Source: Schistocerca nitens
Taxonomy: Eukaryota; Arthropoda; Insecta; Orthoptera; Acrididae
NCBI RefSeq assembly: GCF_023898315.1
Contig: NC_064616.1
Location: 538,275,602 to 538,339,601, forward strand
Direction: 5' to 3'
DNA length: 64,000 nt
Positions 45,524 to 55,189 of this stretch are shown here, piece after piece. A program made the translations under genes and the position numbers. Below the pieces are notes generated by a model. It was given only the letters and a program-made list of their open reading frames with translations, did not search any database and was not told where the DNA came from. Numbering within the stretch: position 1 is the first letter of the stretch; every line of letters starts with the position of its first letter.

Positions 45524-47150
45524 TTATTCTCGTCTAAGGTTCTTACATATGCGTTTAATCGGTCCCTCCTCCTGGAGTTGAAATACTGCGATCAATATTT
45601 CATCACAATCCCTGTTCGTTACAGGATCCAACCCCTGCTCTTTATTCTTTACACTTCTGGATAGCGCATCTGCCACTACGTTTTCAGCACCCTTTATATA
45701 CTGCATCTCATAGTTAAATTGTTGCAAATACATAGACCACCTCCTCAGTCTACCATGTTTTAGCTGACAAGTACTTAAATAAATTAGAGCACTATGGTTC
45801 GTAAAAATCAACGCTTTATGTCCTAACAGGTATTGCTCAAACTTTTGCAAACCGAAAATAACCGCTAAAACTTACAGCTCACAGATGCTGTAATTTTTCT
45901 CCGCTTGTTGTAACGATCGACTTGCAAATGCGATTGTATTGTGGACCTGTTCCTCTCCAATCATCTCAATGTGAAACAATTCCACCCCCAGACCGTAACC
46001 ACAGGCGTCTGATCCTAAACAAATAGGTTCTGAAAAGTCAGGATGATTCAAAATCTGGCTGTTCACTAGTGCTTCCTTAACTTTTTCAAAAGCGGTTTGA
46101 CATTCCAGGGTCCACTTATAGGAAACATTTTTTTCAACAATTTCCTTGAACAAGGATCATTAAATAATTGCCCTGCCACAAATTTGCGATAAAATCCAAA
46201 CAAACCGAATATTCCTTTTAGTTCCTTACATGTGGTCGGTGCGGCATAGTCCCTAATAGCATTTATCTTACTTGGATCGGGCATAATTCCTTCCCCACTT
46301 ACTATATGTCCCAGGAATTTAATCTCTTTTTTGACAAATTCTGTCTTTTCTAACTTCAATTTAATCCCTCCTGTTTTAATGGCATTTAACACATTGTCTA
46401 ACAACAAACAGTGCTCTTCCCAAGTGGGAGTCGAAATCAACACATCGTCCACGTAAACAGTAATTCGCCTCAATAACTGAGACCTAAAACGTGAGACATT
46501 GCCTTGACAAATGCACAAACACTGATATTCAACCTAAAAGGCACAACCTTATAGTGGTAACATCGTCCTTCAATCAGGAAAGCTGTATACTTTCTCGATT
46601 CCTTAGCCAGAGGTAGATTCACGTATCCACACGTAACATCCATAGAAGTAAAAAAAAAAAAAAAATGTAGCCCCTTTAAAATTCTGTAATAGTTCTTCAG
46701 TGTTTACTGGCCTGTCGCTTTCTCGTAAAACAATCTTATTCAACTACCTAGCGTCTAAAACCTGCCTAATTGAGCCGTCCTTTATACGTACAACAACCAG
46801 TGGGTTATTGTATACACTAACAGCCTTTTCAGTTATCCCCCAATCAAGGATTTTCTGTATAAGGTCTCGAACGGCTTCCTTATGCGCTTCTGGAACGGCA
46901 AATGGTTTTTAGAAAAAGAGTGCATCTTCTTTCACAGTTAAGTAGAATTCGTAATTTCCAACTAATCCAAGCTGATCTGAAAATACCTCACAATGTTTAT
47001 TCAAAATTTGTCTTAAGTCGCCCTTTTGTATTTCAGTTAATTCTGTAACTTTCTCTAATTTCTCTTCGATCCTAATTATGACACTCTCTAGCTCAGAAGG
47101 ATCCACTTCCTCCCTTCACCATACTCATTATAGCCTTCGAACAATGTAGC
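45524..47150 (-). pseudogene. Reverse transcriptase and RNase H of G2
   Basis: The start frame (46909-47106) has 'EIQKGDLRQILNKHCEVFSD', typical of the segment before the RT. RT text follows in other frames: 'NNPLVVVRIKDGSIRQVLDA', 'TSMDVTCGYVNLPLAKESRK', 'YHYKVVPFRLN' and, in the 150-residue frame at 46066-46518, the catalytic 'ITVYVDDVLIST' with 'KTEFVKKEIKFLGHIVSGEG'. RNase H follows: 'ICLGSDACGYGLGVELFH', 'FASRSLQQAEKNYS' and 'HKALIFTNHSALIYL', where the usual DH of this box is NH. It ends 'GAENVVADALSR'. A run of 15 A at about 46650 falls inside the RT and shifts the frame. Confidence 0.87.
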
Positions 47151-47236
47151 CGCCATAGAGTATCGTATAGGAATGTCACTTTGTTCTACGTTTACACTCT
47201 GTCTTTTTCCAATGAAGAGCTTTACTGTATGGATAA

Positions 47237-48460
47237 ATGATGGTGGCGTCCTCTTGGGTAAAATATTCCGGAGGTAAAATAGTCCCCCATTCGGATCTCC
47301 GGGCGGGGATTACTCAGGAGGACGTCGTTATCAGGAGAAAGAAAACTGGCGTTCTACGGATCGGAGCGTGGAATGTCAGATCCCTTAATCGGGCAGGTAG
47401 GTTAGAAAATTTAAAAAGGGAAATGGATAGGTTAAAGTCGGATATAGTGGGAATTAGTGAAGTTCGGTGGCAGGAGGAACAAGACTTTTGCTCAGGTGAA
47501 CACAAGGTTATAAATACAAAAACAAATAGGGGTAATGCAGGAGTATGTTTAATAATGAATAAAACAATAGGAAAGCGGGTAAGCTACTACAAACAGCACA
47601 GCGAACGCATTGTTGTGGACAAGATAGTCACGAAGCCCACGCCTACGACAGTAGTACAAGTCTATATGCCAACTAGCTCTGCATATGACGAAGAAATTGA
47701 AGAAATGTATGATGAAATAAAAGAAATTATTCAGATAGTGAAGGGAGACGAAAATTTAATAGTCATTGGTGACTGGAATTCGAGTGTAGGGAAAGGGAGA
47801 TAAGGAAACGTAGTAGGTGAATATGGATTTGGGATAAGAAATGAAAGAGGAAGCCGCCTGGTGGAATTTAGCACAGAGCACAACTTAATGATAGCTAACA
47901 CTTGGTTCAAGAATCATAAAAGAAGGTTGTATACATGGAAAAAGCCTGGAGATACTGACAGGTTTCAGATAGATTATAAAATGGTAAGACAAAGATTTAG
48001 GAACCAGGTTTTAAGACATTTCCAGGGGCAGATGTGGACTCCGACCACAATCTACTGGTTATGAACTGTAGATTAAAACGGAAGAAACTGCAAAAAGGTG
48101 GGAGTTTAAGGAGATGGGACCTGGATAAACTGAAAGAATCAAAGGTTGTACAGAGTTTCAGGGAGAGCATAAGGGAAAAATTGACAATAATGGGGGAAAG
48201 AAATACAGTAGAAGAAATGGGTAGCTTTGAGGGATGAAATAGTGAAGGCAGCAGAGAATCGAGTAGGTTAAAAGACGAGGGCTAGTAGAAATCCTAGGAT
48301 AACTGAAGAAATATTGAATTTAATAGATGAAAGAAGAAAATATAAAAATGCAGTGAATGAAGCAGGCAAAAAGGAATACAAACGTCTCAAAAATGAGATC
48401 GACAGGAAGTGCAACATGGCTAAGCAGGTATGGCTAGAGGACAAATGTAAGGATGTAGAG
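47237..48460 (+). pseudogene. APE endonuclease of the RTE-type LINE
   Basis: The 188-residue frame has 'LRIGAWNVRSLNRAGRLENL' (about 40-59), 'VGISEVRWQEEQ' with the catalytic Glu, 'VVQVYMPTSSAYDEEIEEMY' and 'LIVIGDWNSSVG' with catalytic Asp and Asn. It ends at a TAA where related elements continue. The frame resumes with 'GEYGFGIRNERGSRLVEF', 'NTWFKNHKRRLYTWKKPGD' and, after a shift, 'DSDHNLLVMNCRLKRKK', which holds the final D-H pair. The frame closest to the SINE reads 'VWLEDKCKDVE'. It is broken by at least two shifts. Confidence 0.85.
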
Positions 48461-48461
48461 G

Positions 48462-48671
48462 GCCCGCATCTCGTGGTCGTGCGGTAGCGTTCTCGCTTCC
48501 CACGCCCGGGTTCCCGGGTTCGATTCCCAGCGGGGTCAGGGATTTTCTCTGCCTCGTGATGGCTGGGTGTTGTGTGCTGTCGTTAGGTTAGTTAGGTTTA
48601 AGTAGTTCTAAGTTCTAGGGGACTGATGACCATAGATGTTAAGTCCCATAGTGCTCAGAGCCATTTTTTTT
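48462..48671 (+). mobile_element. SINE, third head type, inside the RTE-type LINE
   Basis: The head 'ctcgtggtcgtgcggtagcg' and B-box 'gggttcgattcccagcgggg' differ from the main family. The body 'gttaggttagttaggtttaa' and tail 'cccatagtgctcagagccat' plus T-run are the same, so heads have been exchanged onto a common tail. The exact 13-bp duplication 'aaggatgtagagg' at 48449-48461 and 48672-48684 flanks it. The LINE frame resumes in 'KDVEAYLTRG' beyond the copy. Confidence 0.94.
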
Positions 48672-48683
48672 AAGGATGTAGAG

Positions 48684-50342
48684 GCTTATCTCACTAGGGG
48701 TAACATAGATACCGCCTACAGGAAAATTAAAGAGACCTTTGCAGAAAGGAGAACCACTTGTATGAATATCAAGAGCTCAGATGGAAATCCAGTTCTAAGC
48801 AAAGAAGGGAAAGCAGAAAGGTGGAAGGAATTATATAGAGGGTCTATACAAGGGCGATGTACTTGAGGACAATATTATGGCAGTGGAAGAGGATGTAGAT
48901 GAAGATGAGATGGGAGATGTGATACTGCGTGCAGAGTTTGACAGAGCACTGAAAGACTTGAGTCGAAACAAGGCCCCGGGAGTAGACAACATTCCATTAG
49001 AACTACTGACAGCCTTTGGAGAGCCAGTCCTGACAAAACTCTACCATCTGGTGAGCAAAATGTATGAGACAGGCGAAATACCCTCAGACTTCAAGAAGAA
49101 TATAATAATTCCAATCCAAAAGAAATCAGGCGTTGACAGATGTGAAAATTACCGAACTATCAGTTCAATAAGTCACAGCTGCAAAATACTAACGCGAATT
49201 CTTTGCAGAAGAATGGAAAAACTGGTAGAAGCCGACCTTTGGGAAGATCAGTTTGGATTCCGTAGGAATATGGGAACACGTGGGGCAATACTGACCCTAC
49301 GACTTATTTTAGAAGCTAGATTAAGAAAAGGCAAACCTACGTTTCTACCATTTGCAGTCTTAGAGAAAGCTTTTGACAATATTGACTGGAATACTCTCTT
49401 TCAAATTCTGAAGGTGGCAGGAGTAAAATACAGGGAGCGAAAGGCTATTTACAATTTGTACAGAAACCAGATGGCAGTTATAAGAGTCGAGGGACACGAA
49501 ATCAAGCAGTAAAGGAAACAAAAGAAAAATTCGGAGTAGGTATTAAAATCCATGAGGATGAAATAAAAACTTTGAGGTTCGCCGATGACACTGTAATTCT
49601 GTCAGAGACAGCAAAGGACTTGGGAGAGCAGTTGAACGGCATGGACAGTGTCTTGAAAGGTGGATATAAGATTAACATCAGCAACAGCAAAACGAGGATA
49701 ATGGAATGCAGTCGAATTAAGTCGGGTGATGATGAGGGAATTAGATTAGGTATTGAGACACTTCAGGTAGGAAAGGAGTTTTGCTATTTAGGGAACAAAA
49801 TAACTGATGATGGTCGAAGTAGAGAGGATATAAAATGTAGACTGGCAATGACAAGGAAAGCGTTTCTGAAGAAGAGAAGTTTCTTAACATCGAGTATAGA
49901 TTTAGGTGTCAGGAAGTCGATTCTGAAAGTATATGTATGGAGTGTAGCCATGTATGAAAGTGAAACGTGGACGATAACTAGTTTGGACAAGAAGAGAATA
50001 GAAGCTTTCGAAATGTGGTCCAACAGAAGAATGCTGAAGATTAGATGGGTAGATCACGTAACTAATGAGGAGGCACTGAGTAAGATTGGGGAGAAGAGGA
50101 GTTTGTGGCACAACTTGACTAGAAAAAGGGATCGGTTGGTAGGACATGTTCTGAGGCAACAAGGGATCACAAATTTAGTATTGGAGGGCAGCGTGGAGGG
50201 TAAAAATCGTAGAGGGAGACCAAGAGATGAATACACTAAGCAGATTCGGAAGGATGTAGGCTGCAGTACGTACTGGGAGATGAAGAACCTTGCACAGGAT
50301 AGAGTAGCGGGGAGAGCTGCATCAAACCAGTCTCAGGACTGA
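48684..50342 (+). pseudogene. Reverse transcriptase of the RTE-type LINE
   Basis: After the SINE, 'AYLTRGNIDTAYRKIKETFA' continues the linker. The 211-residue frame (48877-49512) has 'LSRNKAPGVDNIPLELL', 'GEIPSDFKKNIIIPIQKK', 'NYRTISSISHSCKILTRIL', 'EDQFGFRRNMGTRGAILTLR' and motif A 'AVLEKAFDNIDW'. It stops at 'VIRVEGHEIKQ'. The block with motif B and YIND is deleted. The next frame (49572-50342, 256 residues) starts at the catalytic 'MRFADDTVILSE' and runs to the C-terminus with 'FCYLGNKITDDGRSREDIKC' and 'GRPRDEYTKQI'. Confidence 0.87.
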
Positions 50343-50359
50343 AGACCACAACAACAATA

Positions 50360-50700
50360 GAATAACTACTGGTTTTCCACTTATTCTTATAATTACATCA
50401 TTGGACCCAAAATTTACCCATCCTTCATATTTATGGAAGAAGTCGTCACCCACCAACATTTCCACACTGAGCCCATTTATAATTAGAAAATTCTGTTTTA
50501 TGGCTACCGCACTTACGGTTATGGATAACAGGTCATCTTGTTTAACCACTTTCTTAGCTTTTCCAGTAGCTGCAATATTGTTTAGACCACTAACTGGCAT
50601 GATAACTACTTATTTGTTATTTGGGGGAGTATTTACCAAGTTCTGAGATACAGCACACACTTCCGAACCGGTATCAATTAAACAAGAAACTTTTTCTTCA
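50360..50700 (-). pseudogene. Protease region of G2
   Basis: The 92-residue minus frame has 'DDLLSITVSAVAIKQNFLII' and 'VEMLVGDDFFHKYEGWVNFG', the text seen after the active site of retroviral-type aspartic proteases ('..iLG.DFL..y...idf'). Just upstream (about 50650-50700) 'SCLIDTGSEVCAVS' gives the DTG active-site triad. The region ends abruptly at 'SGKPVVI' where the RTE LINE begins, and continues on the other side of that insertion near 47210. Confidence 0.68.
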
Positions 50701-50879
50701 AACATCATTACTTCAATAATCGTTTGTCCTACATAATCTCTCGTGTTACATTCTCAGGCTCCTCTAACAAATCCTACACCACTTCTCGTCTGTCGAATCC
50801 TACCTCCCTTGTGGAAATCATACTTACATTTACTGAGTCCTCCTTTGGCTTATTATTAGTAGTGGCTGCTTCCACAAGT

Positions 50880-51660
50880 CTGTCCACTATTGACAACTTA
50901 AAATACTCCTCCCACTTCTTACCATAATCTTTCTCTGATTCTGCAACCCCTCCACGGGATTGTCAGAAATTTTCACAACACTCTTTTCTTCCCCTTCTTC
51001 TGATTCTCCATTCTCACTTTCTGCAATTACTTCAGTTAATTTAGTCAAAACTTCGTCGACTCTTACTCCCGCATTAATTCCACAATTCATTGGTAGCGTC
51101 TCCTCTGTTTCGCAGTGCTGAGTCACCCCTATTTCCTGATCTGAATCTTCATTTAAATTTGCTTGTTCCTTAACATTATGATCCTTCTGATTTTCATTTG
51201 CACTGTTTCTATCATATAATTCTACGTTATTTACTGGATATATCTTTAGTTTCTCCGTGTCACTCTCCTCTGCTCTCTTAGTGGTTCAATTATTATTACC
51301 AATATGTTGTTTTGTGGGCGCATTCCTTACAAAGGGTGTCGCTACCGGGTTTAACCTGTAATGTCTTCGTCTGCGTGCGCCAGCTTCATCGCATACTGCT
51401 AACAGTTTTCCTGCTGGGTGTTGTTATTATGTCTAAGACGCCTGTCATTGGGCGGGCAGCACCTTCTTGTTACGTCAGCAGCCGACAGCTGATGGCAATC
51501 GTAATACTGCACCCGTTCGTTGAACCTGTTTCCATTTACCTCTTCGTCCTCTAAATCTACCTCTGTATCCATTACCTCTTTGGACGTTGATTCTAATTAA
51601 CTTCACCTCTATTATCATTCTCTCTGAGAGTAGGCCCATGTTCTCTCCTGGCATTTTCTT
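50880..51660 (-). pseudogene. 3' part of G2 gag (RG-rich and acidic regions)
   Basis: Minus frames carry an RG-rich stretch 'VQRGNGYRGRFRGRRGK' near 51550-51600. An acidic frame (50887-51126) has 'ESENGESEEGEEKSVVKI'. This mirrors the order in G1. The frame at the right edge ('LKGEENARREHG') joins in phase with the gag text beyond the mariner-type insertion, with the TA target duplicated. No CCHC zinc knuckle was seen. Confidence 0.55.
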
Positions 51661-51819
51661 CTCCCTTTAAAATACCGGGTGATCAAAAAGTCAGTACAAA
51701 TTTGAAAACGTAACAAACCACGGAATAATGTAGATAGAGAGGTACAAATTGACACACATGCTTAGAATGACATGGGGTTTTATTAGAACAAAAAAAAAAG
51801 TTCAGAAAATGTCCGACAG

Positions 51820-52180
51820 ATGGCGCTGGACAGCAAAACTGCTACCGCGTCTGGTGAGAGGTACGCCGATATGTTACAGAATCGCATCATCCCCAGCCAG
51901 GCTGATAAACACTTGCTGGAACGTACGATGTTTATGCAGGATGGCGCTCCACCCCACATTGCTAGACGCGTAAAAGATCTCTTACGCCCGTCGTTTGGTT
52001 ATGATCGCGTGCTCAGCCGCCACTTTCGTCATGCTTGGCCTCCCAGGACCGCAGACCTCAGTCCGTGCGATTATTGGCTTTGGGGCTACCTGAAGTCGCA
52101 AGTGTATCGTGATCCACTGACATCTCTAGGGATGCTGAAAGACAACATCCGACGCCAATGCCTCACCATAACTCTGGACA
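51820..52180 (+). pseudogene. Transposase C-terminal half (mariner superfamily), part 1
   Basis: The frame reads 'ASGERYADMLQNRIIP', 'FMQDGAPPHIARRV' with a catalytic Asp, then 'WPPRTADLSPCDYWLWGYLK' with the last Asp, about 42 residues after the first by my count. The N-terminal DNA-binding domain and the first catalytic Asp are absent: the terminal repeat runs almost straight into this half. The last codons, 'RRQCLTITLD', are cut by LINE copy B and resume at about 53336 as 'MLYSAVHNIIPRLQLLL', ending at a stop near 53423. Confidence 0.85.
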
Positions 52181-53335
52181 ACCCAGCTCGCGCTATTCGT
52201 CCACGAGACTCAGAGGGCCATTGACACGGGTTCACAGGTAGATGCCGTGTTTCTTGACTTCCGCAAGGCGTTCGATACAGTTCCCCACAGTCGTTTAATG
52301 AACAAAGTAAGAGCATATGGATTATCAGACCAATTGTGTGATTGGATTGAGGTGTTCCTAGATAAGAGAACGCAGCATGTCATTCTCAATGGAGAGAAGT
52401 CTTCCGAAGTAAGAGTGATTTCAGGTGTGCCGCAGGGGAGTGTCATAGGACCGTTGCTATTCACAATATACATAAATGACTTGGTGGATGACATCGGAAG
52501 TTAACTGAGGCTTTTTGCAGGTGATACTGTGGTGTAACGAGAGGTTGTAACAATGGAAAATTGTACTGAAATGCAGGAGGATCTGCAGCGAATTGACGCA
52601 TGGTGCAGGGAATGGCAACTGAATCTCAATGTAGACAAGTGTAATGTGCTGCGAATACACAGAACGATAGATCCCTTATCATTTAGCTACAAAATAGCAG
52701 GTCAGCAACTGGAAGCAGCTAATTCCATAAATTGTCTGGGAGTAGGCATAAGGAGTGATTTAAAATGGAATGACCAAATAAAATTAATCGTCAGTAAAGC
52801 AGATGTGAGACTGAGATTCATTGAAAGAATCCTAAGGAAATGCAATCCAAAAACAAAGGAAGTATGTTACAGTACACTTGTTCGCCCACTGCTTCAATAC
52901 TGCTCACCGTTGTGGGATCCGTACCAGATGGGGTTGATAGAAGAGATATAGAAGATCCAACGGAGAGCAGCGCGTTTCGTTACAGGTTCATTTAGTTATC
53001 GCGAAAGGGTTACGGAGATCACAGATAAACTCCAGTGTAAGACTCTGCAGGAGAGGCGCTCAGTAGCCCTGTACGGGCTTTTGTTAAAGTTTCGGGAACA
53101 TACCTTCATCGAAGAGTCAAGCAGTATATTGCTCCCTCCTACGTATATCTCGCGAAGAGACCATGAGGATAAAATCAGAGAGATTAGAGCCCACACAGAA
53201 GCATACCGAATATCCGTCTTTCCACGAACAATACGAGACTGGAATAGAAGGGAGAACCGATAGAGGTACTCAGGGTACCCTCCGCCACACACCATCAGGT
53301 GGCTTGCGGAGTATGGATGTAGATGTAGATGTAGA
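52181..53335 (+). mobile_element. CR1-type LINE, copy B (5' truncated)
   Basis: It begins mid-RT at 'cagctcgcgctattcgtcca', the same text as copy A near 25788, and ends in GATGTA repeats at 53316-53335. Long stretches, for example 52680-52860 against 26340-26520, are almost base-identical with copy A. It lies inside a mariner-superfamily element, whose frame resumes on the far side, so it is the youngest layer at this site. Confidence 0.92.
52184..53263 (+). pseudogene. Partial reverse transcriptase of LINE copy B
   Basis: Starts at the palm: motif A 'FLDFRKAFDTVPHSRLM', 'SGVPQGSVIGPLLFTIYIND' with a normal YIND, then a TAA, then 'LRLFAGDTVV' where the FADD box has Gly for the first Asp, then another TAA. 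The next frame (52553-52951) is continuous through 'WQLNLNVDKCNVLRIHR', 'NSINCLGVGIRSDLKWNDQI' and 'GLIEEI', where a TAG stands at the same codon as in copy A. The tail continues to 'ISVFPRTIRDWNRRENR'. It cannot be active: the fingers are missing and the catalytic motif is altered. Confidence 0.88.
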
Positions 53336-53423
53336 CATGCTCTACAGTGCTGTTCACAACATTATTCCTCGACTACAGCTATTGTTGAGGAATGATGGTG
53401 GACATATTGAGCATATCCTGTAA
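53336..53423 (+). pseudogene. Transposase C-terminal half, part 2 (beyond LINE copy B)
   Basis: In phase with part 1 once the LINE is discounted: 'YSAVHNIIPRLQLLLRNDGG', then 'HIEHIL' and a stop. The join falls at 'ggac / gac', so the LINE target duplication is very short (about 3 bp) or absent. Confidence 0.75.
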
Positions 53424-53649
53424 AGAACTTCATCTTTGCTTTGTCTTACTGTGTTATGTTAATTATTGCTATTCTGATCAGATGAAGCGCCATCTGTCGG
53501 ACATTTTTTTAATTTTTGTATTTTTCTTTTGGTTGTAATAAAACCCCATGTCATTCCAAACATGTGTGTCAATTTGTACCTCCCTATCTACATTATTCCA
53601 TGATTTATTCAGTTTTCAAATTGATACTGACTTTTTGGTCACCCGGTAC

Positions 53650-55054
53650 TTTCTACCCTTCCCAGATAGTGAATAACTCTGTCAAGATTATCTCTAGGAT
53701 CTGAAATTATTTAGTTTCTCCGGTACAATGGCAGGTTATTTTCTATCCCCATAATTATTTGCTCAGTTTCTGCTTTTGAACTTAGATACGATAAAGTAGT
53801 TACCCATTTTTGTAAAAACCTTTAATATTATCTATCTTGGGTTCGTATCTCTCCCCTGACCAAAACTTATTCAAAACATCCTTCTGTCTCCTCTTGCCCC
53901 AATATTCTACAAAAAAAGCCTGTTTAAAGTCCACCAACTTATCATAAGCTAAATTACCCCAAATTCTAGCTTCTCGCATTAAATTAGATTTAATAAAACC
54001 TATTTTTTGCTTGTCATTCTATACTTTAGGTAACACATGATCAAAGTCGCTCCAGAATTATTTGGGTGCACATTCTTAATTTGATCAAATTTCGAAAATT
54101 GTTGATGAGTTATATACGCTATTTCAGATGAGTCTATTACACTGTTAGACAGGATACTACCACTACTGCTGTTGACACACCATTCTACTTTTGTTAGTCA
54201 ACCGTCATGTTCAAACAACTGTTCATTCGCACTGGTACCTAATTGACTAATGTTAGTTTCTAGGTTAGTAATTTTATTAGCCACTTGTCCTCCAAACTTT
54301 GTACACCTGTCTTTCCCTTCTAAAATTTTAGTTTCTAAGGCAGCATGGTTAACCTCACAATACTTTTCTACACTCTGTATGTGTTCATGAATTTTATCCA
54401 CTTCGGAATTTACATATTCTTTGAACTGTTCGCTGCCTTCAGCAACCTGCTTAATCTGGGAAGTTACTTCACTTTCCACTGTTACAATTGCAGCATTACA
54501 TTCTTGTCTGACGTACTTAATTTCTCTTTTAATATTATTATTAAACAAAGTCAGGTCATTTTTCCACGAATCGCTCAAATTCAAGTTTTATCTTCCATTT
54601 TGGATTCCATTTCAACTGAAAAATTATTAAACCCCTGTTCAACTTCAGAATGCAATTCATTTATTTCAGAACTTAATGATGTTTCAATATCTGACCCCAT
54701 TTTATTCATATTACTATTCATCTGACCCATATATTTTAAAATATTTGCTAACATTTCTGACATATTGTTCTTTTGTTGACAAGCTTCTAGCATTGGTTCT
54801 TGCTCTATGTCTTTAACAGTAACAAGTATAGTTTCAACTTTGTCTCCCATCATGTTTTGCTCACTATCAGTCACACAATTAACATATAGCGAATCTGGCA
54901 AACTATTACTAAAATTTGTTTGTGACACATCAAAACTGAAATTATCAATCATGGAACCATTTTCATCTTTTACGTTCCCCAAATCTATCCCCAGTGTCTC
55001 CTTTACTATCGCCTGACTGTTTTCAGTAATTTCAGACAGTTTATCAGCACACAT
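53650..55054 (-). pseudogene. 5' part of G2 gag: coiled-coil N-terminus and capsid
   Basis: The 157-residue frame (54581-55054) and 128-residue frame (54198-54584) are rich in Glu, Lys, Asn and Met with heptad-like spacing ('GQMNSNMNKMGSDIETSLSS', 'VEQGFNNFSVEMESKMED', 'EVDKIHEHIQSVEKY'). They predict a long coiled coil of about 250 residues before the capsid. At 53830-54030 shifted frames show capsid text 'EARIWGNLAYDKLVDFKQAF' and 'VLNKFWSGERY', related to the G1 piece. Stops are frequent. The start of translation is uncertain. Confidence 0.62.
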
Positions 55055-55189
55055 ACAATGAAGTAAACCAGTATTTGACTTTTGTCTTCAGATGTGTCCA
55101 CCACGACAAGATGGAACAGTGCGCCCCCCAGCAGGCTCAGCAAACTCACGTCCAGTTTTGAGGGCCACCGCATCCACCATAGCTCCAAC

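Larger units (their letters stand above)
47215..50357 (+). mobile_element. RTE-type LINE inserted in G2
   Basis: Plus strand, opposite to G2. It starts 'ggtggcgtcctcttgggtaa' and ends 'gactgaagaccacaacaaca' + 'atag'. It encodes APE endonuclease and RT in one frame originally, now broken. A SINE splits it, and the RT lost its middle. A diverged flank pair 'ggataaatgatgg' / 'gaataactactgg' may be the target duplication. A 3' fragment of the same family lies antisense at 15.06-15.32 kb. Confidence 0.85.
51675..53646 (+). mobile_element. Mariner-superfamily transposon in G2 gag
   Basis: Terminal inverted repeats of about 155 bp (51675-51827 and 53486-53646), starting 'ccgggtgatcaaaaagtcag' at the left with 'ccgggtgaccaaaaagtcag' at the right in reverse complement. 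TA duplicates flank both ends (51673-51674, 53647-53648). Only the C-terminal half of a transposase remains inside, and that is split by LINE copy B. The element without the LINE would be about 0.8 kb, so it was non-autonomous before the LINE arrived. Confidence 0.92.

Noticed and set aside
55006..55188. 60-codon minus frame with a hydrophobic stretch, considered as an env-like signal peptide
   Set aside because: It lies in the leader before G2 gag, is short and has no following envelope-type frame.
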